Assembly: GCA_023664625.1 (NCBI GenBank)
Contig: JAMPFD010000003.1
Location: forward strand, 170,384 to 234,383
Direction of reading: 5' to 3'
Origin: Bacillota bacterium
GTDB taxonomy: Bacteria > Bacteroidota > Bacteroidia > Bacteroidales > Bacteroidaceae
DNA length: 64,000 nucleotides
Shown here: positions 1-8,315 of the stretch, one piece after another
Layout of the letters: every line of letters starts with the position of its first letter
How positions within the stretch are numbered: position 1 is the first letter of the stretch
Program-made: the position numbers and the translations under genes
Notes under the pieces: generated by a model
What the model was told of the DNA's origin: nothing
Seen by the model: the letters and a program-made list of their open reading frames with translations, nothing else
Database searches by the model: none

Positions 1-2726
1 ACCTTATCAACAAGATTCAGCCGCAGCAGATCACGGAACATACCATCCTCGGCAACTTCGCCGGACAGCTGCTCGACGAGGCGATAATACACCATAAGGA
101 CAAGCCCTTGCCTTACAGCGAGAGCGCGAAAGAGTTTTTCAGGAACAACGCCCTCGGTTTCATGTCACTGGAAAGGGACCACCATATCCATCAGGATGCC
201 ATGCAGCAGCGCATGAACATTCATGCGGCACTAACCACCATGGAGAAGTCTTTCAAAAGGCTCAGCATCGGCGATGCCGTCGTGGAGCCTTCGTTCTTCT
301 CTGAGATGCTCGGCCTGCAGGGACGTATGGACTATCTGCAGCTTGACTTCAGGATTCTCCTGGAACAGAAGTCGGGAAAATGTGAGTTTTCCTTCAACAA
401 GGATGAGGTGAAGGCACGTGAGGAACACTATGTCCAGCTGCTTCTCTATATGCTCATCATACGCTATAACTTCCGCGAGGAATATGAGCGAAACAACAGG
501 GAACTGCATGCCATGCTCCTCTATTCAAAATATGCCGGCGGACTTATCGGACGGCCGTTCGCACCGGAACTGGTGTTCCGCGCCCTGAAAATAAGGAACG
601 GCATCGCCGCCGCCGACCTCGGATATGCACGGCAGGGAGGGTTCAACATACTTACGGCTCTCACTCCAGAGGCTCTCAACGAGAAACATTCCGGCGGAAT
701 ATTATGGGAGAAGTACATAAAGCCTCAGCTTCATGAGGTCCTTGACCCGATACACCGCGCCCTGCCACAGGAGAGAGCCTATTTCCTGAGGTTCATGACC
801 TTCATAGCCAACGAGCACGTCATGGCAAAACTCGGCACGGGGACAAAGGAGAACTCAGGCTTCGCCGCCGTCTGGCATGACTCTCCTGAGGAAAAGCGCC
901 TTGCAGGCAACATCTATGACTCACTCACTCTCGTCCCTGACGGCAACGGACGGCAGGAAAAGATTGAGACCCTCACGCTGCGGTTCCCTGAGAGGGAGGA
1001 CAACGGCATGTCCAATTTCCGCACCGGTGACATAGTGATTCTCTACCCGTACGGCAGGGACGGCGTGCCTGATGCAAGGAAGACAATGGTATTCAGGTGT
1101 ACCATCGAGGAGATTCTTCCCGAGACAGTCACCGTCAGGCTACGTGCCGCACAGTCCGACAACCGTGCATTCGTGCGCCACGACGGGAAGTTCTGGGCAA
1201 TGGAGCATGACTTCATGGAGGCTTCCTATACAGGCCTCTACCGCGGGATGCACGCCTTTCTCTCTGCACCGAAGGAGAGGCGGGACCTTCTGTTGCTGCA
1301 ACGTGAGCCGGAAACGGACAATACGCGCCGCCTGAAGGGTGACTACGGAGCGTTCAACGACCTTTCACTCCGTGTGAAGAGGGCTAAGGATCTCTTCCTT
1401 ATCATCGGTCCGCCGGGGACGGGAAAGACGTCCTACGGCTTGCTGAACACGGTCAGGGAGGAACTTCTTGAGGAAGGCTCCGCCGTGTTGCTGATGTCTT
1501 ACACCAACAGGGCGGTGGACGAAATATGCGACAAACTGTGCCATGAAGGCATCGGCTTCATAAGGATAGGCGGCAGGGCGACGTGCTCCAAGTGCTACAG
1601 GAAATATCTCCTCAGCGAGAAAGTGCGGGAGTGCGGCAACATTGAAATGGTACGTTCCGTCATTGCCGGCACACGGGTTGTCGTCGGAACGACAACAGCA
1701 CTGAACTCAAGTCTCAGCCTGTTCGGACTGAAACAGTTCAGCCTGGCGGTCATCGACGAGGCTTCGCAGATTCTCGAGCCTCATCTCATGGGACTCCTCA
1801 GTGCCCATAAGGACGGTGTCCCTGCCATACGCAAGCTGGTATTCATAGGCGACCACAAGCAACTCCCTGCCGTCGTGCAGCAGAGTCCTGAGACTTCACG
1901 CGTGGACGACCCTGTGCTCCACGGCATGCACCTCACCGACTGCCGCCTCTCGCTCTTCGAACGCCTGCTGCGGAGGTATGGCGACGACCCGCAGGTGGTG
2001 TTCATGCTGAAGAAACAGGGACGCATGCACCGGGACATTGCAGAATCTCCGAGCAGATATTTCTACAACAGCCTCCTCGAAGTCGTACCGCTGCCGCATC
2101 AGGAAAAGACGCTGCCACGGAAGGGAAAAGGCACCGACGGCATCGCCGACCTCCTCTCCACACGCCGCATGGCGTTCCTCGCCGTGCCCGCGCCGCAGAG
2201 GACTCCGTCGGAGAAAGTCAACCGGGACGAGGCGGACATCATAGCGGCAACGGCGGTAAGAATCTACGAAATGGAGAAAGAGGATTTCGATGCCGGTGAG
2301 ACGGTAGGCATAATCGTGCCTTACAGAAACCAGATTGCCACCGTGCGCAACACCATCGCCGCCTACGGCATTGAGGCTCTGCGGGACATAACGATAGACA
2401 CCGTGGAGCGTTATCAAGGCTCCCAGCGGCGGTATGTCATCTACGGCTTCACCGTTCAGCGGTACTATCAGCTGGACTTCCTCTCCGCCAATGTTTTCAC
2501 GGACACTGACGGCAGCATAATCGACCGTAAGCTCAACGTGGCAATGACGCGCGCCAAGGAGCATCTAATAATGGTCGGCAACCCGAAGTTGCTTGAAAAC
2601 GATATCGTCTTCCGCAGACTGATTGCATTCGTGAAGGAGAAACAAGGATATTTTGAAATACCCAAGGACGATTATGTCCGTGGAAAGTTCACCGTGCCTC
2701 CCGTCACAGACAGTCATAACCAATGA
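1..2726 (+). CDS. Dna2-like nuclease-helicase (superfamily 1), 5' truncated by window edge
   Basis: The reading frame is open from the first bases of the window, so the true start lies upstream; about 907 residues are visible. Counting from the TTG at 108, a Cas4/Dna2-type PD-(D/E)XK nuclease signature lies near residues 70-115: GRMD, then an ExK-type LLEQKSGK, then HYVQLLLYM. A superfamily 1 helicase follows: Walker A GPPGTGKT (about 433), Walker B VIDEAS (about 547), VERYQGSQ (about 764) and NVAMTRAKEHL (about 810). This order matches Dna2/NAM7-type enzymes that process 5' flaps or broken ends in DNA repair. It is followed by a hairpin terminator and converges on the minus-strand genes. The class is clear; whether it belongs to a defence or a repair system cannot be told without the upstream neighbour. 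Confidence 0.8.
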   Translation, partial: LINKIQPQQITEHTILGNFAGQLLDEAIIHHKDKPLPYSESAKEFFRNNALGFMSLERDHHIHQDAMQQRMNIHAALTTMEKSFKRLSIGDAVVEPSFFSEMLGLQGRMDYLQLDFRILLEQKSGKCEFSFNKDEVKAREEHYVQLLLYMLIIRYNFREEYERNNRELHAMLLYSKYAGGLIGRPFAPELVFRALKIRNGIAAADLGYARQGGFNILTALTPEALNEKHSGGILWEKYIKPQLHEVLDPIHRALPQERAYFLRFMTFIANEHVMAKLGTGTKENSGFAAVWHDSPEEKRLAGNIYDSLTLVPDGNGRQEKIETLTLRFPEREDNGMSNFRTGDIVILYPYGRDGVPDARKTMVFRCTIEEILPETVTVRLRAAQSDNRAFVRHDGKFWAMEHDFMEASYTGLYRGMHAFLSAPKERRDLLLLQREPETDNTRRLKGDYGAFNDLSLRVKRAKDLFLIIGPPGTGKTSYGLLNTVREELLEEGSAVLLMSYTNRAVDEICDKLCHEGIGFIRIGGRATCSKCYRKYLLSEKVRECGNIEMVRSVIAGTRVVVGTTTALNSSLSLFGLKQFSLAVIDEASQILEPHLMGLLSAHKDGVPAIRKLVFIGDHKQLPAVVQQSPETSRVDDPVLHGMHLTDCRLSLFERLLRRYGDDPQVVFMLKKQGRMHRDIAESPSRYFYNSLLEVVPLPHQEKTLPRKGKGTDGIADLLSTRRMAFLAVPAPQRTPSEKVNRDEADIIAATAVRIYEMEKEDFDAGETVGIIVPYRNQIATVRNTIAAYGIEALRDITIDTVERYQGSQRRYVIYGFTVQRYYQLDFLSANVFTDTDGSIIDRKLNVAMTRAKEHLIMVGNPKLLENDIVFRRLIAFVKEKQGYFEIPKDDYVRGKFTVPPVTDSHNQ

Positions 2727-2880
2727 TCATCAAACCGTAAAGCCGCATAGCCGCAAAACCTAAAATCACATGGAATAAAGCCTAAAGCACGCAACCGCAA
2801 AACCGTAAAACCGCAAAACCATACGACATTATAAACCCATACCCTCACCAACAATGCCCCACAACCCTGTGAAAAGAATC
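2727..2880. repeat. CA-rich degenerate intergenic arm (CCGTAAAACC-type words)
   Basis: The first 150 bases after the helicase gene are built of loosely repeated words such as AACCGTAAAGCCGC and CCGCAAAACC. The same composition recurs in many gaps of this window. Here only the CA-rich arm is present; no GT-rich partner is visible. Confidence 0.6.
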
Positions 2881-2932
2881 ACGCCGCTCCCGAGCCTCAC
2901 GGCTTATGGAGCGGCGCTTCCTTCTCTCTCTT
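2881..2932 (+). terminator. Hairpin terminator after the helicase gene
   Basis: CGCCGCTCC (2882-2890) pairs perfectly with GGAGCGGCG (2908-2916), with a possible small inner stem in the loop, followed by a C/T-rich run. It lies about 155 bases past the stop. The rest of the gap to 3103 shows only a weak TGCCT/AGGCA hairpin followed by a T-run near 2955-2978 and no gene. Confidence 0.6.
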
Positions 2933-3103
2933 TTCACACACTATAAACTTCTGCCTTCAAACAGGCATTATTTTTTACGTCGTGAAAGTAAGGCGGCTCT
3001 GCATCTCTATGGCAAAGCCTCAATCAATGCGTATTTAACATGGTACTAAAATAACACTATATGCATCTCTGACTCCCCTCACATCACGGAGGAGAGAACT
3101 CAT

Positions 3104-3313
3104 TTACAGTTCCCAGTCACCGGAGAACGGAGAAGCTCCCTTGGAGTCAAGGCTTTGAGGTCTCGGCGGGTCCTGCCCCTCCTCAATATCGATATACTCC
3201 CATTCGCCGGTGTCAGGATTGTAGATTCCTACCCTTGACGCATGCATCAGACTTTCATTCTCCATCTTAACCACTTTGATGTTCGGGGCTATATATAGCT
3301 TTTTCGCTTTCAT
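3104..3313 (-). CDS. Small YIAP-type peptide of unknown function (69 aa)
   Basis: The chosen start (ATG at 3313) gives MKAKKLYIAPNIKVVKMENE at the N-terminus, which fits a short-protein pattern common in Prevotella (MKKxYIxPxxxVVxxE). An in-frame ATG at 3349 would add 12 charged residues and has a purine-rich AAGAGAAGAG ahead of it, so it cannot be excluded. The middle is acidic and proline-rich (GQDPPRP) and the C-terminus ends GDWEL. There is no signal peptide, lipobox or membrane segment. It lies 60 bases downstream of the large secreted protein gene on the same strand, so co-transcription is likely. Function is unknown; a peptide precursor or a small regulatory protein are guesses. Confidence 0.6.
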   Translation of the reverse strand: MKAKKLYIAPNIKVVKMENESLMHASRVGIYNPDTGEWEYIDIEEGQDPPRPQSLDSKGASPFSGDWEL

Positions 3314-3373
3314 AACTTTTTCTTTTTCTGTATTGGTTCTTTTTTCCATTGGCTCTTCTCTTACTGCCCCTGA

Positions 3374-5797
3374 TTATCTGACAACGACTTTCCTGCCACC
3401 GACGATATACACGCCGCCTGCAAGGCCTTCGACAGATGACGTTCCGTGGCGTACCGCCTGTCCGCTGATGCTGCAAACCGTCAGCGGAATACCGTCAGCC
3501 TCAGCACCTGAAGGGATGCCTTCTATTGCCGTTGCCGTATTGTCGCTGATGCCGTTCATGTAGGTTGCGAACGACAGAGCATGGCGGGTTGCGGACGGAT
3601 TGTCCGGATCCTGGTCCTCATCCTCTATCCACCAGCTGTAGCCCTTCTGGGCATAAGTTCCGTTCAGATGGTAGATCTTGCCTCCGCTGAACACGTAGGC
3701 GTTCCTCGGAATGATGTCCTCCGTCTCGTTCAGCTGGCTCTCAAAGGTGGCATAAACCCTGAGACCGCAGTCCTTGTGCATGTCTCCCTCGACAGCATAT
3801 TTGACATCCTGCTCATACGACTCTCCGTTATCGTCATATTTAAGGGCTGAGAACTTCTTGAGACTGTTGCTTCCATTGACGAAGACATTCTTATATTCAT
3901 TCTCAAGCAGGTCCTTCTTCTTCAGCGTAACGCGTGAGATCATGTAGAAAGGAGCCTCAAGCACGTCATTGCCGGCATCACCGATACTTATCTCACCGCT
4001 GTTCCAATGGTTGCCCTCACCCGGGTTGATGAGGTAAGCCTCGCCGCAGTGGAGCACTATGTCGTCATCCTGAGCCTTGTTGAGGTTTACGAGAATAAAC
4101 TCTATTGTGCCGTCCTTGCCCAGTCCCTCGGTCAGCTTGGCAAGCTTGACATTGGCGGAGAACGTTCCCTGAAGCTGAGCCTTGGTAAGGTTGACGGGGA
4201 GACATATTGTATTCCACTTTCCTGTTGTCATCTCGCGCTTCAGTATCATCACGTGGTTAGGATACTCCAGCTCATAGTCATACGTCGCATTGTCGCTTGA
4301 CAGTCTGAAGTCATCCCAGTTCTCGTTGAGGGCAAAGCTCTCGCCAAGGTATCTCAGACGGAAGTCATCGACATAAATGTAGTCATCGCTGTCCATGTCG
4401 TCCGTAATCTCTATGCCTAATTCCATCTCCAGGCTCTTGCCTTCAGGAATATTGGCATATATCATCACCTGGTTCGGATAGATAAGGCTGTAGAACGCCA
4501 CGCCTGCCTCTACCTTATTGGAAATCTTGCCGTCATCGATGTCATCGGCGAGAGACGGATAGAGACGGAACGTAGCTGCGTTGAAGTTCACAGTACCTAT
4601 ACCTGCCTCATTCTCTCCGGCAGACTTGCCGCGGAGCGGTGCCGAGGACCATCCCGGAGTATTAATGTCTGCTGCGTCAGCGAATCTGGCATAGAGAGCA
4701 CCGCAGGGGTTCCTGCTTCCTTTCTTGTCATTATAGAATCCCTGGCACTCGACTGTATACCATCCGGTCTTCCTCAGAGTTACCTTCTGATAAAGTTTCC
4801 CTCCCTTCTTGCCATCCTTGATGTCTGCACAGTAGAACATGCCGAAAGTAGCTTCGAAATTCTGTCCCCCCTGCTGTGTAGAAGGAACCATGCCGGACGG
4901 CCAGTCTGTAGAATAAGTCAGGGAGCCTTCCGTCTGCCATCCTCTGCCGAGGGAGGAATCATACTTAATGAACCTGTTTGTACGGTTGAAGCCCTGTGCA
5001 CGCATAAGGAAAGTCGCATCGGCAGGTTTCTTCTTGTAATAGTTATTGTCAAACAAAGCTTCCATGGCGCTTTCCGAGACAATCTTCCAATAGGTATGCT
5101 CTTTTTTAAAAGTCCCACCGGCTATACCGTCCTCTATCTCTTTGTCCGACAACGCCTTTACGAGATTATTGTTTCCCTCCTGATATACCCTGATGGTCAT
5201 CGGATTGTTGGCACAAAGAGTATATGTGGTGTATGTCGGACTAAACCAAGAGCCGGAAGCGACCGTAGTCTTTATCTGATAGACATTGTCACCATCTTCG
5301 GTTGCAACCTTTTCAAGCCACCAGTCTGTCTCACCGCCTTCCGCCTTATTACCATACTCCCTGTCAAAATACAACCCGTTCTTTTGTTCCTCGTCACCGG
5401 TGAAACCATGAACGAAGCCCAAAGAGTTGCCCTGGCCGGAGCCTGGAGTATTGTTGAACGGTCCCTGTATGCGGTAGCACTGTGCCGTCTTTCCTGAAGC
5501 AACGTTCTCAACCTCTTTAGGCTCGAACACCAGCGGCAGCCCTACGGTGAAGGTTGCGGTACGCGTGCCCCAGTATCCACCGGCATTGAGGAACATGTCC
5601 TTGCCGACATTGTAAAGCATGACGCGTGTGGCTGTATTGAAATCCGGGTACCCGACATCTTCTATTGCCATGCCTGTACCGGTATACTCTGACCGCTCGG
5701 CATCCTGCTGAGCCACGGCATGCTGCGCAGACACCATGAGCAAGAGACACAGGGAACTCCTGCGGACAGCTTTCTGAATGAATGATAATCCTTTCAT
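3374..5797 (-). CDS. Large secreted surface protein with C-terminal sorting-like tail
   Basis: The 807-residue product begins with a clear Sec signal peptide (basic MKGLSFIQKAVRRSS, then a hydrophobic core ending near AVAQQ). The body is rich in aromatic, Asp and Gly residues, as in beta-sandwich surface proteins, but no catalytic motif is recognisable. The last 40 residues (SISGQAV, then GVYIVGGRKVVVR) match the short C-terminal domain seen on many Prevotella exported proteins and proposed as a type IX-like sorting signal. A TACCTTTG promoter box lies at 6236-6229, with a long G tract just upstream of it. The small peptide gene follows by 60 bases. Function unknown; adhesin or glycan-binding protein would be plausible. 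Confidence 0.75.
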   Translation of the reverse strand: MKGLSFIQKAVRRSSLCLLLMVSAQHAVAQQDAERSEYTGTGMAIEDVGYPDFNTATRVMLYNVGKDMFLNAGGYWGTRTATFTVGLPLVFEPKEVENVASGKTAQCYRIQGPFNNTPGSGQGNSLGFVHGFTGDEEQKNGLYFDREYGNKAEGGETDWWLEKVATEDGDNVYQIKTTVASGSWFSPTYTTYTLCANNPMTIRVYQEGNNNLVKALSDKEIEDGIAGGTFKKEHTYWKIVSESAMEALFDNNYYKKKPADATFLMRAQGFNRTNRFIKYDSSLGRGWQTEGSLTYSTDWPSGMVPSTQQGGQNFEATFGMFYCADIKDGKKGGKLYQKVTLRKTGWYTVECQGFYNDKKGSRNPCGALYARFADAADINTPGWSSAPLRGKSAGENEAGIGTVNFNAATFRLYPSLADDIDDGKISNKVEAGVAFYSLIYPNQVMIYANIPEGKSLEMELGIEITDDMDSDDYIYVDDFRLRYLGESFALNENWDDFRLSSDNATYDYELEYPNHVMILKREMTTGKWNTICLPVNLTKAQLQGTFSANVKLAKLTEGLGKDGTIEFILVNLNKAQDDDIVLHCGEAYLINPGEGNHWNSGEISIGDAGNDVLEAPFYMISRVTLKKKDLLENEYKNVFVNGSNSLKKFSALKYDDNGESYEQDVKYAVEGDMHKDCGLRVYATFESQLNETEDIIPRNAYVFSGGKIYHLNGTYAQKGYSWWIEDEDQDPDNPSATRHALSFATYMNGISDNTATAIEGIPSGAEADGIPLTVCSISGQAVRHGTSSVEGLAGGVYIVGGRKVVVR

Positions 5798-6228
5798 CGT
5801 TTATGAAAAAAATTGATTGATATACATGTATTCTCTTAACTCTTTTTCCAAATCGCCTGCACAGGCATACGGCTGCATAAGAAAACAATACGGACACCGG
5901 AATGTCTCCCCTGCCGGATTATCAGGAAGACCGGCATGAAAAAACGGCGGACATACCCTGTCGCGCAAAGACAGAGGTACGGTTTCAGCAACGCAATGAC
6001 TGCAGGCACAGCCCGCGGCTCATCGCAAGTAATTCCATTCTGTATTTAATTCTCTCTTTGTTCTCTTCACTGCCTATTCACACAATGGCAGGGCATGCAC
6101 GAAAATATAAGAAACCCGGAAGCGGCGTTTCCGACGGAAACACACATCGGGCAGTATTGTCAAAATAGATTCTCTCTCTTTCCTATAAGACTATTTTGCT
6201 GATAATTCTCATTCCCGTGATGATGTCG

Positions 6229-6281
6229 CAAAGGTACAACTATTTTCTTTAAATCGCATTTTTCGGGGGGGGGGGGGGGGG
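6229..6281 (-). promoter_or_regulatory. Predicted promoter with adjacent 17-base G tract
   Basis: On the minus strand TACCTTTG (6236-6229) matches the Bacteroidota -7 box. No clear TTTG -33 box is present. A run of 17 G (6265-6281; C on the minus strand) ends 28 bases upstream of the -7 box, right where a -33 element would sit. The tract length could vary and change promoter spacing or strength, but the run could also be a sequencing or assembly artefact. Confidence 0.45.
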
Positions 6282-6525
6282 AGGAACGTTTATTAACACA
6301 AACCCTGCTGTTTTTTATACTTTTTAGGAAAACACGTCCGTTTTTTCACCGGAAAATGCTGTTTTTACCTTTACTTTCCAATAACGGGAAAGAACCGACA
6401 TCCATAAAAACGCGGAAGTTTTTACCTGAAACAACGGTAAAAAATCCAAGAAATCACACACGTCTTCTCCACGGAACGGGAAAGCCGGCCTCACGGAGAG
6501 GAAAACCGTGGAAAAATCCCCGGAA

Positions 6526-6612
6526 TGCGAAAGGTGGCCTTTTACGTTGCGAAAGGTAACGGTTCGTTGCATAAAAGGTAACCCTTTGCACCGTGAAAGG
6601 CCACCTTTTGTT
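6526..6612. repeat. Four-unit 22-bp array, copy A
   Basis: Four units centred on AAAGGT/C start at 6530, 6552, 6574 and 6596, an exact 22-bp pitch. Each unit is roughly palindromic (AAAGGTAACC then C/T-rich), with variable bases in between such as CGTTGC. The array lies in the 947-bp gap between the secreted protein gene and the TPR gene. The rest of that gap (5798-6228 and 6282-6525) shows no gene that I can support. Confidence 0.75.
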
Positions 6613-6639
6613 TCAGGACTCACAACCCACTGAATGACA

Positions 6640-6674
6640 AAAGGCTGCTGTCCGCGTAACAGACAGCAGCCTTT
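6640..6674 (-). terminator. Terminator of the envelope operon
   Basis: A perfect 13-bp stem, AAAGGCTGCTGTC (6640-6652) with GACAGCAGCCTTT (6662-6674), closes a 9-base loop. Read on the minus strand it ends in CCTTTTG and lies about 70 bases past the stop of the TPR gene. Confidence 0.75.
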
Positions 6675-6744
6675 CAAATACGGCACGGCGGCAATCCGGC
6701 CGCCTTTCCGTACCAAGGAAGAGCCACGGGAGCCGGCCGTAAGG

Positions 6745-8295
6745 TCACCGGCGGCGTTTTTTTCCGCCCCGGCTCTCATTGTAAAGCTTTATTATCGGGT
6801 CAAGCGACCTGTCCGAAGGATTGGCCTCCTTATATCTGAAAGCGTACTTTGCGGCACTGTTAAGGTCATCCCCGTGCAGGAAGTATACGGCAAGGAAGCG
6901 GCAGGCATCAGTGAGGAAAGCCTTCCTGCGGCGTGCCATGGCTTCTGGATCCTCGGATTCCGGCGGAGCATCCACGCACTCCAGGAGCCTGAGATAGTGC
7001 GGCACGGCGGCATCCTTGTCCACCGCGGCATTCATGCGGGCACGGAGATAGTGCATAAGGGTCGGCTCATAGTCGGGGAATTCCCGCTGCATGACGGCAT
7101 AGATGCTGTCAGCCCTTACGGTTGCCATACGGCGGTCAGCCTCGGTTGTGAGAGTATCGTCAATCATCTCGCGGTAGATGTCCGCCATATGGTAGTAGTC
7201 ATATCCGTGGCGGTTGCGCTTGACGGCGATGTGTGCGGCATATTCTCCGGCGGCACGGAGATAGCCGCCGTCAGCCTTGACGCTGTCGATATAGTCGGCG
7301 ATGAGCGTGCGGCGTGCTTGCAGATGGCCGTTGGCAAACTCGCCGTGGGTGTCGTAGATTCTGTCGAAAGTCTCCGTGGCAGTCCTGATGTCCCCCTTGC
7401 TGAGGTACATCCTGCCGGCATGGAAATAGTCAAAGGAGACGAGGCTGTCCGTCGACTGCAACAGTCTGGCGTAGGAGCCGAGAGCCTCATCGTACCGGTT
7501 CATGCCGAAGAGGCAGTACATCATGGTGCGGTGGAAGAGCGGGAAGTCAGGATACTTTGCCTGCCCCTCCTTTGCAATGCCGAGACCCGTGGCGTATTCC
7601 CCGAGGAAATAATGGCCGAGGGCATAGTTGTTGTACTGATAATCCTCCAGCAGCCCCTTGACCTTGGAATAAGCCTCAGCCGACTCACGGAAGCGTCCCA
7701 GGCGGTTGTATATGCCGCCGAGGGTCAGCTCGGCAGGAAAGTCGGGACGGACGCGCTTCAGGTCGAGGAGCACGGTTATCGCAGAGTCCGCCACCTGCCT
7801 CATGAGCAGGCTGTCCCCGTGCGTCTGACGGTTGCCGTAGAGCCTGTACTTGAACATGCACAGGTCGGCCATCCGCTCATACGGGACATTGTTCACAGGC
7901 TCCGCCGCGACGGCTTTCCTGTAGTAGAGCCATGCCGTGTCGAGCGAATTGGGCATGTTCCAGTAGTACTTGTACATGTCCCCGTACTGTATGAGCGGCG
8001 CGGCAGCCTTGGGATTCCTCTCTGTCGCGAGGTCAAGCATCTTCTTTGCCTTGTCAAGCTCCCTGTTGCGGAAGTACGCCCGCCCTAACTGCGTCAGCAC
8101 CTCCGGCTGCCTGCCGTACTTCCTGACGAGCACCTTGGCAAGGGAGTCAGCCTCCGTGGCGGAATATTTGCGCACGGTATTGGCGAAGGCCTCCCCTATC
8201 GCCCTTGACGACTGCGCCGCCGAGGAGGCGGGGAAGAGAAGGGCCGTAAGGAGGAGAAAGGCTGTCACTATTGATTTATGCGTTGGTTTTTCCAT
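6745..8295 (-). CDS. Secreted TPR-repeat protein, last gene of envelope operon
   Basis: The start was set at the ATG at 8295 because it begins a good signal peptide (MEKPTHKSIVTAFLLLTALL, cleaved after SSAAQ); the in-frame TTG at 8310 is less likely. The 516-residue product is alpha-helical with repeated TPR-like segments (for example LTQLGRAYFRNRELDKAKKM and LTLGGIYNRLGRFRESAEAY). The C-terminus is basic (GGKKRRR). It starts about 20 bases after the beta-barrel gene and is followed by a strong terminator, so it is the last gene of the five-gene operon. It probably scaffolds an outer-membrane assembly from the periplasm; the partner is unknown. Confidence 0.75.
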   Translation of the reverse strand: MEKPTHKSIVTAFLLLTALLFPASSAAQSSRAIGEAFANTVRKYSATEADSLAKVLVRKYGRQPEVLTQLGRAYFRNRELDKAKKMLDLATERNPKAAAPLIQYGDMYKYYWNMPNSLDTAWLYYRKAVAAEPVNNVPYERMADLCMFKYRLYGNRQTHGDSLLMRQVADSAITVLLDLKRVRPDFPAELTLGGIYNRLGRFRESAEAYSKVKGLLEDYQYNNYALGHYFLGEYATGLGIAKEGQAKYPDFPLFHRTMMYCLFGMNRYDEALGSYARLLQSTDSLVSFDYFHAGRMYLSKGDIRTATETFDRIYDTHGEFANGHLQARRTLIADYIDSVKADGGYLRAAGEYAAHIAVKRNRHGYDYYHMADIYREMIDDTLTTEADRRMATVRADSIYAVMQREFPDYEPTLMHYLRARMNAAVDKDAAVPHYLRLLECVDAPPESEDPEAMARRRKAFLTDACRFLAVYFLHGDDLNSAAKYAFRYKEANPSDRSLDPIIKLYNESRGGKKRRR

Positions 8296-8315
8296 GATTG
8301 AGGATTTCAAAAAGA

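Noticed and set aside
6526..6612. 22-bp units considered as a CRISPR array
   Set aside because: Repeats are short, palindromic and degenerate, there are no unique spacers of constant length, each array has only four units, and no cas genes are present.
6634..8088. Long plus-strand open frame opposite the TPR gene
   Set aside because: Its codons are the complement of a signal-peptide-bearing TPR gene with a terminator in its own direction; the antisense product is Val/His-rich without any domain.
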